Shown here one piece after another: positions 31,895 to 42,093 of a DNA stretch of 64,000 nt (the stretch's first letter is position 1; every line of letters starts with the position of its first letter). The translations under genes and the position numbers were made by a program. Below the pieces are notes generated by a model, which saw only the letters and a list, made by a program, of their open reading frames with translations, had not been told where the DNA came from and made no database searches. Origin of the DNA: Lineus longissimus. Lineage: Eukaryota; Nemertea; Pilidiophora; Heteronemertea; Lineidae. The stretch covers positions 23,629,292-23,693,291 of the forward strand of contig NC_088312.1 in the NCBI RefSeq assembly GCF_910592395.1. Reading direction: 5' to 3'.

Positions 31895-32650
31895 GGGCAT
31901 GTCACAACCAGTACTGGGGCCAGTGAAACATCTGCCTGTGCAGCCACACTGGTCCTTGGAAATCAAGACAACATGTCACATCCAGTACTGGGGCCAGTGA
32001 AACAATGGCCTGTGCAGCCACACTGGTCCTGGGAAATCAAGACAACATGTCACATCCAGTACTGGGGCCAGTGAAACATCGGCCTGTGCAGCCACACTGG
32101 TCCTGGGAAATCAAGACAACAAGTCACAACCAGTACTGGGGCCAGTGAAACAATGGCCTGTGCAGCCACACTGGTCCTGGGAAATCAAGACAACATGTCA
32201 CATCCAGTACTGGGGCCAGTGAAACATCGGCCTGTGCAGCCACACTGGTCCTGGGAAATCAAGACAACAAGTCACAACCAGTACTGGGGCCAGTGAAACA
32301 ATGGCCTGTGCAGCCACACTGGTCCTGGGAAATCAAGACAACATGTCACATCCAGTACTGGGGCCAGTGAAACATCGGCCTGTGCAGCCACACTGGTCCT
32401 GGGAAATCAAGATAACATGTCACAACCGGTACTGGGGCCAGTGAAACATCGGCCTGTGCTGCCACACTGGTCCTGGGAAATCAAGACAACATGTCACATC
32501 CAGTACTGGGGCCAGTGAAACATCGGCCTGTGCAGCCACACTGGTCCTGGGAAATCAAGATAACATGTCACAACCAGTACTGGGGCCAGTGAAACAATGG
32601 CCTGTGCAGCCACACTGGTCCTGGGAAATCAAGACAACATGTCACATCCA
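31895..32650. repeat. 74-bp minisatellite, about 10 copies
   Basis: The unit is CATGTCACATCCAGTACTGG, GGCCAGTGAAACATCGGCCT and GTGCAGCCACACTGGTCCTG plus GGAAATCAAGACAA. Variants CACAACC/CACATCC and ACAATGG/ACATCGG alternate, suggesting 148-bp higher-order pairs in places. Confidence 0.95.
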
Positions 32651-32730
32651 GGTACTCAGATCATTTATAAACTTTTTATTTTCGTGTACCTTTTATTTTG
32701 AAAACATTCCACATACATTGAATAAATCAC

Positions 32731-32736
32731 TTTATT
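32731..32736 (-). terminator. candidate MTRES1 poly(A) signal
   Basis: AATAAA on the minus strand, about 330 nt past the MTRES1 stop codon and close to the edge of the 74-bp array. Confidence 0.35.
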
Positions 32737-33061
32737 TTGCAGGGACTTGCCCGATGTTGCTAAGGTGGTTTCCAGTCCAGTTACATGTTATGCCCACAGG
32801 GCACATAAAGACCAATTGACTTGGCAAACTAACTCCACGGATATCTCGAGTATCAAAGACAAAAATCAACAAAGATTAATAGCTCTCCTTGTTTCAAAAC
32901 ACCAAGCTGAGTATCCTCCTTCATTTGTGCAATATTCCTCATTGCCGGCTGCAGTCACTCCTATCCACCTCCTTTGAGGGTCATGCATCGGTGCTGGCCC
33001 AAAATGATTTGTGCTACAACAACTTTAGTTTTCAACTTGAGACGATGTGATAGGTGTAATC

Positions 33062-33223
33062 CTACTCTTCAATGGTGACAGTGCCTCTCCACGCTCGTAT
33101 CTTCACCTTAATCCGGTCCTTTCTTGTCTTGCCATCATCTACTGAAACCAAGCGTACTCGTTTCACATCCATATTCCCATCAACATGACTCACCACAAGG
33201 TCAGCTATATCACCAGATTCCAT
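33062..33223 (-). CDS. MTRES1: MTRES1 exon 4
   Basis: 54 codons including stop. MESGDIADLVVSHVDGNMDV continues the S4-like fold (human VGDTLDLLIGED). It ends with a basic strand and VTIEE. Acceptor GTCTTTCAG. Confidence 0.85.
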   Translation of the reverse strand: MESGDIADLVVSHVDGNMDVKRVRLVSVDDGKTRKDRIKVKIRAWRGTVTIEE

Positions 33224-35101
33224 CTGAAAGACAAAAATTATTCCATGCAGCTTTGGTTGTGTCATTATCTTGCATATATTCACTTGATTAAACACTTTTT
33301 CAGACGTTTTCCAGGTTTCAAACAGTCAACCAAAGTTCTTGGCCCTGTTATGTTACATTCTAATGTAAACAACCCCATTTCAAAGAATAGGAAAAAATGC
33401 TTCGAATTCAAGAAGCCATATTGCTCTCCAGGTTTCTCAAGAGGACGGCTGCTAGACCAACCGTTATGCCTGTTCAACAGGGTGACCACACTCTTACCAA
33501 CCTTAACACCTTTTTTCAGCAACTTTTCTCCATTCAGCCGAAGTTTGCTCCCCAAGAATTGATCCTCAACTTTACTGAAATAAAAAATATGACCATTTAC
33601 AATCCTAATGCAGTGACAACACCCTTGCTTGCATCTCGATTCTTTTTTTCCCTAATAAAGACTAATGTCTTCTTATGCACTGGAAATAAAGAATGCCTCC
33701 TACTCTCTCACCAACTCCAAAGGTGTGTTGGTCCAAACCCAATCTTTAAAGGAAACCATCCATGAACAAAATAATAATAAGTACTGAAAGCCTGAATAAA
33801 TGGACCAATTGTGCTTTCAAAATACCTCCTTGATATGTTCAAGCCTGCACCAACCACGGCATCAACTCTCAATGACTTGATGTGTGTAGTGACATCTTTG
33901 AATTTGGGGCTGAACTTGTTATCTTCTTGTAGATATTCATCATCAGCTTCAGTGTCAGAATCTTCGTCCCCTTCTTCTTCCTCTTCTTCCTCTTCGTCTT
34001 CATCTTCCTGGAAAAGTATCAGGAAATATTCAATCTTAGCTTTTTAAACTTCGACTTCATCTTGCCAAATCTGATGAAGTTTTCTGTGTCATCATATCTC
34101 AGGAAATGTCCAATTTCCAACCAACAAAAGTTTTTTTAATGAAATTTGATTATGCAATCGGAAAACAGTGAGCTCTGATTGATCTCTAGCTATTCAAACA
34201 GGCACTAGTCTCTATAGCCATGTTCACTGAAAAATACTCACCTTGGAGTTTCTTTCTCTCACTCCGACGTGTCAATTTTATAGTGAATATGGCTATTGAG
34301 AGCAATTTATGCATAAATCGAAACGAGCCACACCAAATTGATTTGATTTAGATGAAGCATGTGACACACTCAGTCAGCCGTTCAGTCCTTTTCAGCATAG
34401 AAAATGTAACCAATAGAGAATGTGATAAGACCAATGAGATCCATACAAAAGATAATAACCTCATCTTGATTTTTTTCTCCCTTCTTCACTTTGCCTTGTT
34501 TTGATCTTGCCTTGTGCCTCCTTGGAACATCCAGATTTAGTGAAGCATCACCTTGGAGAAGAGACGAGGCAGCACCACCGCAAGATATGCTTGCACTGCA
34601 CAGAACGACAGTGCTGTATCTGCGAACATGCTGACCCAAAACAATCAAGCAGTGTTCTCTTATGTCCTTGAACTTTAAGTTGGATTTGTCTAAAAAGAGG
34701 TTCGAAGTATTCACATCTGTATTTTGATTAAATTTGAGTGGAACTGGAAACCTATTTCGGTCAGCACTGACAAACTTGTAACTTTTCTCGTTGGGATGGT
34801 GAATAGATAAGCAGCCACTGGAAAAAGCACACTGCTGTCTGATGGATGTAACGTTACACGAACTCCCTGTCCCTGGACCTGGTGTACATTTGTTGTTGTA
34901 CGCGGGTTGAAGGCCATCATCAGTACAAAATGTACTTTTTTTCAACACCTGATATTTGGATACAAGTTGTTTCGGTTTAGTTACATGGTATGATATAATG
35001 CTGCTATATAACCTGCGTCTGACAGGCAAAAATGACGAATATTTGATGGAAATTGGCAGTTTTTGGCTGCAAAATATGAAAGTTTGTTTCGTGACCACCA
35101 T
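33062..35101 (-). CDS. MTRES1: Mitochondrial transcription rescue factor 1 (C6orf203 homologue), four exons
   Basis: MTRES1 is a mitochondrial RNA-binding protein with an S4-like domain that supports mitochondrial transcription and ribosome work. Exons: 35101-34460, 34007-33826, 33574-33502, 33223-33062 (352 aa). The N-terminus MVVTKQTFIFCSQKLPISIK is rich in basic, hydroxylated and hydrophobic residues and lacks acids, fitting a mitochondrial presequence. Then come an acidic run (exon 2), VVGAGLNIS, KVEDQFLGSKLRLNGEKLLK (human KVEDAFYKGELRLNEEKLWK) and SGDIADLVV (human VGDTLDLLI). The start at 35101 is preferred; 35164 lies in a dispersed repeat. The exon 1 donor (GAG|GTTATT) and the exon 3 donor (AAG|GTTGGT, chosen because the alternative 4 nt on gives a stop) are the weak points. 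Confidence 0.82.
33502..33574 (-). CDS. MTRES1: MTRES1 exon 3 (S4-like core)
   Basis: 73 nt, phase 2 to 0. Encodes KVEDQFLGSKLRLNGEKLLK, the family signature. Acceptor TTTATTTCAG. Confidence 0.85.
33826..34007 (-). CDS. MTRES1: MTRES1 exon 2
   Basis: 182 nt, phase 0 to 2. Opens with a poly-Glu/Asp run, as in human (DEEDSDEE...EQEEELEDD), then FKDVTTHIKSLRVDAVVGAG. Acceptor TTTTCCAG, donor GAG|GTATTT. Confidence 0.85.
34460..35101 (-). CDS. MTRES1: MTRES1 exon 1
   Basis: 214 codons from the preferred ATG. Mitochondrial-targeting-like N-terminus, then a poorly conserved Ser/Cys-rich linker ending in a basic segment (RRHKARSKQGKVKKGEKNQD). The frame runs on past the proposed donor to a stop at 34382. 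Confidence 0.7.
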
Positions 35102-35309
35102 GTTAGATTCGAATTGCGGTTGTTTCGCTCCCTGACCTTTTCGCCCCCAGTCGTTCCGCTCCAAAGGTCCTTTGATCTTCAGCCCGAGTTGGTATTTTTT
35201 TAAATATTTAAATTCAACCCTTTAAAGACAAAATCAGCAAATTTTCTTCCAACAGAGACTTTATTTCTTCTATATTTAATTATTTTTAGAGAACTCTTAA
35301 GTTGTTTAA
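35102..35309. promoter_or_regulatory. left half of an interrupted MTRES1/MIS18A head-to-head promoter
   Basis: These 208 bp separate the MTRES1 start codon from the left end of the 9.57-kb element. They include a copy of a dispersed repeat (ACCTTTTCGCCCCCAGT), also seen at 28283. With 44890-44944 they would form a 263-bp intergenic region if the element were absent. Confidence 0.5.
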
Positions 35310-35340
35310 TACGGAAGCGTATTAGTGCCAACAAAAAAAA

Positions 35341-35740
35341 TAAAAAACTAACTCATACGTACGGCTTATTATCGCATTCGTTTGACTTATTGACTCATAC
35401 GTACGACTTGTTATCTCATACGTACGACTTATTATCTTATACGTACGACTTTTATCTCATACGTACGACTTATCATCCCATACGTACGACTTGTTATCTC
35501 ATACGTACGACTTATTATCTCATACGTACGACTTGTTATCTCATACGTACGACTTATTATCTCAGACGTACGACTTATTATCTTATACGTACGACTTATC
35601 ATCTTATACGTACGACTTATTATCTCATACGTACGACTTGTTATCTCATACGTACGACTTGTTATCTCACACGTACTACTTGTTATCTCATACGTACGAC
35701 TTGTTATCTCATACGTACCAGTTACTATACGCCATACGGA
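35341..35740. repeat. left subterminal array, about 21-bp units
   Basis: About 18 units of TTATCTCATACGTACGACTT(A/G). The TCGTACGTATGA part is nearly palindromic. It is the reverse complement of the array at 44305-44850. Confidence 0.95.
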
Positions 35741-35762
35741 TCTGGTTCTGTCGAATTCTAAA

Positions 35763-36038
35763 ATGGCGGACGCCGTTGGTGACAAGGTGCGCGTCTATTT
35801 CTATCTGGGGCTCAATTACAAAGAGATTATAAAAACACTAGCTCATGTCGACGGCATCATACTCAGTCTCCGGACCTTGAACCGGATCCTCTCCAAGTCT
35901 GGCTTATGCAGACGCAAGAATAAGGCTGACATACTTGACGTTGCTTTGTTTATAATGAAAGATTTGGAGGCGGCAGGGAAACTTCATGGTTACAAGTTCA
36001 TGCACTTGAAGTGCATACAAAACGGCCTTGTAATGTGA
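35763..36038 (+). pseudogene. truncated transposase/integrase N-terminus
   Basis: Ninety-one codons begin MADAVGDKVRVYFYLGLNYK, with the pattern NYKEIIKTL...SLRTLNRILSKSGLCRRKN...IMKDLEAAGKLHGYKFMHLK. This resembles the helix-turn-helix N-terminus of a large family of eukaryotic integrase-like transposases seen in cnidarians and fish (recalled, not searched). The frame stops where the LINE 3' end begins near 36038. No catalytic core was found on the far side of the insertions. Confidence 0.6.
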
Positions 36039-37151
36039 TGTAAAATTTATATAGAGCGCCTTACCACCGTGAAAAAACGTGTTCAAGGCGCTACTCCTCA
36101 AAAAGCTCCACGGAATAGCCATGCCTTCAGCTGACGCTTGAAGGAGAAAATATTGGTACTTTGGATTGATTTGATTTCAGAGGGGAGCTGGTTCCATAGG
36201 AAGGGGGCACATGCAGAAAAGGCTCTGTCGCCATACGAGGTCCTGGTGCGTTTTGCTAGCAACCTGACACTAGATGAGGACCTCGTATGACGAACAGTTT
36301 TTTCGAGAGGTAGATGGAGATAACCAGGGGCCAGTCCGTGGAGCACCTTGAAACAGTGAAGTAGCACCTTGAACTGAACACGTGCCTCAATCGGAAGCCA
36401 GTGCAGTTCTTTTAGCACGGGTGTGATATGCTCACGCTTCCGTTTTCTACTGACCAGCCTCGCAGCTCGATTCTGTAACAGTTGGAGAGGAACAAGGGAT
36501 CTTTTAGGCAATCCGTATAGTAGCCCGTTATTGTAATCAAGTTTTGACGTGACAAGGGCATGAACAAGCCGCTCAGTACAAGGCTGATTAAGATACTTTC
36601 TGATCCTACCTATCTTATATAAGCTAAAATTGGCGGCCTTGCAAACATTTTTTATCTGAGCTTGCATGCTCATGCCCTCATCCAGCCAAACACCAAGATC
36701 CTTCACATGCTTGACTTAGGGACCCAGACTCCATTTACAGTGATACCTTGAACTGAACCTGTCCTTCTTAGCGATACAATGTTCAGCATATCCGTCTTTG
36801 GAGCATTTAAAGCAAGTTTGTTTGCAACAAGCCAATCCCCAACCCCCGATATGCAATCCTCAGTGCGGGAAACAACCACACCACTCTCCAACATCACCAC
36901 ACCTCATGAAATTTATAAGTTGGTTGTCGTCAGCGTACAATTGAAAAGGAATGGTCCAGTTCCGCATGACATCACCAAGTGGCAAGTTGTAGATGGTGAA
37001 GAGAATGGGTCCCAACACAGAGCCCTGAGGCACACCGAAGTGAAGGGAGATCGGCTCAGAGCAACAACCACCAACAGCAACCGACAGTGTCCTGCCATGG
37101 AGATAGGATGAAAACCACCTCAACACAGTGTCTTTTAGACCAAGTCTCTGC
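36037..37151 (-). pseudogene. LINE (L2/CR1-like) reverse transcriptase, 3' part
   Basis: In order: LRWFSSYLHGRT, FGVPQGSVLGPILFTIYNLP and LYADDNQL (RT catalytic YADD). After a frameshift near 36880 come LALNAPKTDMLNI, LGVWLDEGMSM and SKLDYNNGLLYGLPKRSL, and finally HWLPIEARVQFK and SSVRLL. The ORF ends at 36098, and a short 3' UTR runs to about 36037. Its 5' continuation is at 43275-43646, separated by the LTR retrotransposon. Confidence 0.9.
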
Positions 37152-37371
37152 TGTCAACAACGTCGTCTCGTTGTTAGAATAGAATGGAATAGAATAGAAG
37201 TTCCTATAAAGTATATATTGATAATCTAAATAGTACAAAGTTCTGTATGATGTATCAAGTAATAGCATCCATGTTGATATGCTAATCAGATGAATACATT
37301 AGGTTAGATACATTACTTAACACGAGATGTCTCTGTTGTAGCATAACATAATAATAAGGTATTCTGTTACA
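37152..37371 (-). repeat. 3' LTR, 220 bp
   Basis: In window orientation it starts TGTCAACAACGTCGTCTCG and ends TAAGGTATTCTGTTACA. It is preceded on the element strand by a purine tract, CCAAGGAGGGAGA (37372-37384). Confidence 0.95.
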
Positions 37372-37788
37372 TCTCCCTCCTTGGAAATGGGATGATTGAC
37401 TTGAAGTTGATTATCCTATAGCTAAGTACAATTATGAATATAAAAATATAAAAAGCAAAGTTTCACACAGTTGGGTGATCAGTCCAGATCTGCTGAATGC
37501 TTGGTCGTAACAACAATTATAGTATATAACAGTATATGAAATAGTATTCTGGCATAACTCTGAAGAAGATAATATACCAGCAAAATAAAGTGGCCATTTG
37601 GCATCATCATGTATAAATTGCATGGAATTACATATTATGCAAATAAGAAAACAGTTTAATTCTATCTTACACCGTTAATTGAATGAATGATTATATATAT
37701 AATTGTTTCATTACTAAAGTCTAAAATTGTCTAAAACATTATCTCTGATTGAGAATGTCTCTGATTGTTCTCAATTTGATCTTACAAT

Positions 37789-40700
37789 TTAATTATCATA
37801 TCTGCTTGGTTTGCGAATTGAACGACCAGATCTAGTCTGATAGACCTTATCACCACTACCAGTATCAGTGCTTTCAGCAGTGTTCTTAGGCTGAGTTGGA
37901 GGTGTGATATCACCCGGATACTCATTGGTTTCAATGTCAAAGTTCTCAGGTTCACTTAATTGTTCATCTGTGAATCGCTCATTGGTTGCACGCAAATATT
38001 TTCTGTTGCGGCGGTATGTACCCTTATCAGTTTTCACAGTATATGAACGTGGTTCTGACAGTTTCTCAGTTACATAACCAGGGTTCCAGACTCCTGACTT
38101 GGGGTCTTGGACGCGAATATTTTGTCCGGTTTGTAGCTCAGGAAACGGTTCTGCTCTGGCTCTTTGGTCGTAGTAGTGTTTCTGTAGATCCTGTCGGTGC
38201 TGTAAAGCCTCCTTAGTACTGTCATTATCAGTAGGTCTACACTGATGGAGTGATCTCTTCATCGGCAATGTCGTTCTCGGCTCCCGGCTCATGAGTAGTT
38301 TCGCAGGACTAGCGATGTTACTCGAGACGGGTGTTGTTCTATAGTTCAGTAAGGCGATATTAGCGTCTTCACCTGCATCTAGTGCTTTAAGGATGAGTTT
38401 TTTCACAGTCTGTACACACTTTTCTACCATGCCGTTGCTCTGGGCATAGTGAGGACTGCTTGTTGTGTGTTTTATTCCGTAAGAAGCGCAGAATGATTTG
38501 AATGCGTAGCTATCATATTGTGGACCATTGTCAGACACAAGTTCTTCTGGTATTCCGTATTCGCAAATTACAGACTTGGTAAATGCGATTACTGTCTCTG
38601 AACTAAGTGACTTTCCTAGTCGTCTTACCACTGGAAACTTGGAATAGTAGTCCACGTATAGCAAGTAATGCACTTGATTGTGCTCAAACAAATCTGAAGC
38701 AAGCCTCTGCCAGGGATATTGTGCGATACTATGCGGTTTCAATGGCTCACGTTGTTGCTTGTTCTGATGCGCTTGGCAAATGCTACACTGTGACACTAGT
38801 TGCTTGATTTCATTTGTCAGTCCGGGCCAAAACACTGATTGTTTCGCGCGGAGAATGCATTTTTCAATGCCTTGATGTCCTTGGTGGACTGCTTTCAGAA
38901 TGTCCTTTCGGAGAGAGTTCGGTATAATGATTCGATCGCATTTGAATAGAAGTCCGTCTTCAACACTAACATCTTCACGATAGTTGAAATAGTCAATTGC
39001 CTCTGCTGGGCAACCATCTCTGGTTTCAGGCCATCCTTCTACAACAAGGGCTTTCAGGATTTGAAGGTTGTTGTCAGATTTAGTATGGTGGCGAATTTTT
39101 TCTAGATTGTCAGTGTCTGTCGCATTATGGTTTCGCGTAATGAGATTAACCGGTATATCGGGAATTTCCTTGAAATCTGGCGAATTCAACTCACGGTTTG
39201 GATCAACCCTTGATAGGGGGTCAGCGATCACGTTTTTCTTTCCAGGAAGATATTCAACTGCTACGTCATACTTTGACATGCGCAAAAGTAACCGTTGTAG
39301 TCGTGGACTACATTTCGATATCGGCTTCTTTGCAGCGGCAACGATTGGTTTATGGTCCGTTTGGACGATTACATGTTTGCCGTACACATAATGGTTGAAT
39401 CTTTCTAAAGACCACACTACCCCGAGTAGTTCTCGTTCGATGTTACTGTAATTTTGTTCAGTCTCTGAAAGTGTCCTGGACGCATAACATACAGGCTTTT
39501 CATCCTGCATCAACACAGCACCTAGCCCACGGAGTGATGCGTCTGTTTGCAGCACACTTGGCTTCTTCGGATCGAAGTATGCTAAAGCATCAGCAGAAAT
39601 GATGATGCCCTTGAGTTTATCAAAGGCGGCTTGATGCTCAGGGTTCCATTGCCAGCTGATTTCTTTCTTAGTCAAATCGCGAAGTGGAGCAGCAATGGTT
39701 GCGATACTAGCATTGAAACGATTTAGGTAGTTTACTAGACCTAAGTATGATTGTAGGTCTTGTATGCATGTTGGCGGCGACATTTCGGTGATTGCGCGGA
39801 CTTTCGCTGGATCAGGCTTCATACCAGTAGCTGTCCACTGGTGACCGAAGAATTTGGTCTCTGGAATCTTGAATTGCAGTTTATCCAGATTGAATTTGAC
39901 ATTGTTCTCTCTGGCACATTCTAACAGTTCAATGAAGTTGTTATCATGTCCCTTTTCACCAGCTCCGAACACAAAGATATCGTCGGCGATACCTGTTACG
40001 CCCGCTAAGTCACCAAAGGGCTCATCCATTTTCCTCTGAAAAATGTCTTGGCTTACAATGAGGCCAAAAGGAAGGCGTTTATAGCGATAGCGACCAAAAG
40101 GTGTGCTGAAAGTAGTCAGCAGCGATGATTGCTCGTCCAATCGTACCATCCAATACCCTGAACGGGCATCAACGACTGAGAAATGGGTGGCACCGGCAAG
40201 TTTAGGTGCTATGTCGTCTATCGTACGAGTGTAGTAATGTTCACGCTTGATTGCTTCATTAAGATCGCGCGGATCAAGGCAGATTCGTAGGCCTTTTCCG
40301 TGACCTTTGTCGACGATGACAAATGAGTTGACCCATTCGGTCGGTTCCTCTACCTTTGCTAGTACGTCGAGAGATTCCATTCTCTCCAGCTCAGATTTGA
40401 ATCCATCTTGAAGATGAATTCCAACAGCGCGTGGCGGGTGTATGGTTGGTGTAGCACTGTCCTTTAGTTCGATATGATAAGGTTCACCAGGAAATGAACC
40501 GATCCCGGTGAATACATCTTTGTAGTCAGTTACAACATATTCCTTTGTGAGTGGTTTGTGATGTTTCGGTTTGATTTCGCAAGTGACACGTATAAGGTCA
40601 AGGGTCTGGCAAGCCTTGAGACCGATTATAGTCCCACCTGAATCAGTTACATCAAAGATGATAGGTTCCTTCTTGCCATTGTGTCTCAGGTAAAGCGTAC

Positions 40701-41301
40701 ATGAACCATGATTTGCGATTTCTGTGCCTCCATAAGCAACAAGTTTTGCGGTTGGCGGAGTCAGGTTATGATTTGGCGGGAATAGTCTGCGATACTCTGA
40801 CTTTGGTATCACATTGGTTGCAGCACCAGTATCGAGCTTACACTGAATGGATGCATACTGTTTGTGGAATGGCTTTGTAGTGACTGCGAATTTTCGGATT
40901 ATCTCGGATGCTGCATGAACACTATCCACTGGTTTTTTATCGGACTGGGTTTCGATTGATCCTACAAAAAGATCATTGAAAGAATCAGTGGTTTCATCCG
41001 TATCTAACTCATGAACTTTATTGCGGTGACGTCTTGGGTTTTGTTTCGATTTGTGAGGGTTTGACGCTGAGTGACACACAGATGCAAAATGTCCGATTTT
41101 TTGAACATTTGGCACATTGAGAGTTACGCGCTGGGCATTGACTTCGACTTTCATGGCGCTGATTACCACAAAAGTAACACATCTGGCCCCGTCCGGCTGG
41201 TTTCCTGAATCCTTCAGATTTTCTTGAATCGTGGTTTTTCGTGTCCTTCTGGAAGAATTTGCCGTGACTATGAGATTTGTGTCCTCCTTTGCGAAAAGCA
41301 T
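37789..41301 (-). CDS. pol polyprotein: protease, RT, RNase H, integrase
   Basis: 1170 codons, uninterrupted. Aspartic protease LDTGA (DTG at 157-159); RT about 310-490 with RICLDPRDLN, PFGRYRYKRLPFGL and IADD (438-441) in place of the usual YVDD/YADD; RNase H from VLQTDASLRGLG (583) with QTDHKP; integrase zinc finger H806/H809...C839/C842; DDE at D870, D924 and E960. It ends QTRSGRSIRKPSRYDN. The first ~70 codons overlap gag and are probably not translated as written. The intact long frame agrees with the identical LTRs. Confidence 0.93.
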   Translation of the reverse strand: MLFAKEDTNLIVTANSSRRTRKTTIQENLKDSGNQPDGARCVTFVVISAMKVEVNAQRVTLNVPNVQKIGHFASVCHSASNPHKSKQNPRRHRNKVHELDTDETTDSFNDLFVGSIETQSDKKPVDSVHAASEIIRKFAVTTKPFHKQYASIQCKLDTGAATNVIPKSEYRRLFPPNHNLTPPTAKLVAYGGTEIANHGSCTLYLRHNGKKEPIIFDVTDSGGTIIGLKACQTLDLIRVTCEIKPKHHKPLTKEYVVTDYKDVFTGIGSFPGEPYHIELKDSATPTIHPPRAVGIHLQDGFKSELERMESLDVLAKVEEPTEWVNSFVIVDKGHGKGLRICLDPRDLNEAIKREHYYTRTIDDIAPKLAGATHFSVVDARSGYWMVRLDEQSSLLTTFSTPFGRYRYKRLPFGLIVSQDIFQRKMDEPFGDLAGVTGIADDIFVFGAGEKGHDNNFIELLECARENNVKFNLDKLQFKIPETKFFGHQWTATGMKPDPAKVRAITEMSPPTCIQDLQSYLGLVNYLNRFNASIATIAAPLRDLTKKEISWQWNPEHQAAFDKLKGIIISADALAYFDPKKPSVLQTDASLRGLGAVLMQDEKPVCYASRTLSETEQNYSNIERELLGVVWSLERFNHYVYGKHVIVQTDHKPIVAAAKKPISKCSPRLQRLLLRMSKYDVAVEYLPGKKNVIADPLSRVDPNRELNSPDFKEIPDIPVNLITRNHNATDTDNLEKIRHHTKSDNNLQILKALVVEGWPETRDGCPAEAIDYFNYREDVSVEDGLLFKCDRIIIPNSLRKDILKAVHQGHQGIEKCILRAKQSVFWPGLTNEIKQLVSQCSICQAHQNKQQREPLKPHSIAQYPWQRLASDLFEHNQVHYLLYVDYYSKFPVVRRLGKSLSSETVIAFTKSVICEYGIPEELVSDNGPQYDSYAFKSFCASYGIKHTTSSPHYAQSNGMVEKCVQTVKKLILKALDAGEDANIALLNYRTTPVSSNIASPAKLLMSREPRTTLPMKRSLHQCRPTDNDSTKEALQHRQDLQKHYYDQRARAEPFPELQTGQNIRVQDPKSGVWNPGYVTEKLSEPRSYTVKTDKGTYRRNRKYLRATNERFTDEQLSEPENFDIETNEYPGDITPPTQPKNTAESTDTGSGDKVYQTRSGRSIRKPSRYDN

Positions 41302-41869
41302 GGACTTCCTTGGTTGGGTCCATTTCTTTAGATTTCAGTTTGGTTGCTTCTGCAACACGCGCATATTCGATGGCTAGATTCAATGTGAGAGTATTTCCTT
41401 TCTCGATGCATTTTGATCGAACCTTTTCCTCACGGACACCGAATACGATGGAATCTCTTAGCATTTCTGCCTTTGTGTCTCCCGTATAACCACAGTCTGC
41501 AACAAGCAGCCTGAGTTCCGTCAGAAACTCCTCGAATGGACGATCATTCTGAATAGTTCGGCGTAGTTTGAATCTATGAACTAGGTAATTGGCATGTGGG
41601 TTAACGAATTCTTCGAACTTTTTCCAGTAGTTCTCTAAAAGTTTCTGTTCATCGGCGGTTAACCCCCATGAATTGAACAAATCAAGTCCTCTATCTCCTG
41701 CCCATATCAGAAGATACTTGCACTTAACCGCTTCTGCAGTGTCTTGTAAAGGACCGTCGAAGATCATTTGGCATTTTTGACGCCATTTCCGATACCTCGA
41801 ATAAAGTTCAGGCCCACAATCCCAGTCAATAGTCGGACCTTGATTGAGGTTGGCTAAGGCAACAGCCAT
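41018..41869 (-). CDS. gag polyprotein of the LTR retrotransposon
   Basis: 283 codons. A capsid-like helical region (WRQKCQMIFDG, LLIWAGDRGLDLF, FEEFLTELRLLVADC) is followed by a basic linker and a nucleocapsid with CYFCGNQRHESRSQC (residues 231-245). A second zinc knuckle starts CAKC at 252-255, but its H and last C are found in the pol frame. The frames part at a run of six A on the element strand (41097-41102). This copy thus shows a 1-nt offset between gag and pol inside the second knuckle. Confidence 0.88.
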   Translation of the reverse strand: MAVALANLNQGPTIDWDCGPELYSRYRKWRQKCQMIFDGPLQDTAEAVKCKYLLIWAGDRGLDLFNSWGLTADEQKLLENYWKKFEEFVNPHANYLVHRFKLRRTIQNDRPFEEFLTELRLLVADCGYTGDTKAEMLRDSIVFGVREEKVRSKCIEKGNTLTLNLAIEYARVAEATKLKSKEMDPTKEVHAFRKGGHKSHSHGKFFQKDTKNHDSRKSEGFRKPAGRGQMCYFCGNQRHESRSQCPARNSQCAKCSKNRTFCICVSLSVKPSQIETKPKTSPQ

Positions 41870-42079
41870 TGTTCATGCACTCCACACTAGTTAAGCACAG
41901 AGAAATACACAGGAAAATGTACACGATACGCCCCTTAGTGCATTTTGTACACAGATCCGCCCCTTAGTGCATTCGTACATACTATATACAGGGATGCTGG
42001 GGATGCAGAATCCTCTCAGGATAGCGAAAGTTTGTGGCACAAAAGTTCCTAGATTACCTGCAGACTTGGATTCTTTCTG

Positions 42080-42093
42080 CACTTCTGACACCA
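42080..42093 (-). other. primer-binding site for tRNA-Leu
   Basis: Immediately inside the 5' LTR the element strand reads TGGTGTCAGAAGTG. It is complementary to the 3' end of animal tRNA-Leu(CAA) (...CACTTCTGACACCA) over all 14 positions. Confidence 0.75.

Noticed and set aside
35102..35164. Upstream MTRES1 start at 35164
   Set aside because: The extra 21 codons come from a dispersed repeat also found at 28283, and would place charged residues before the mitochondrial presequence.
35345..35740. CRISPR-like array of regular 21-bp repeats
   Set aside because: There are no unique spacers. The units are contiguous, and the array lies inside a eukaryotic TIR element with a mirror copy at the other end.
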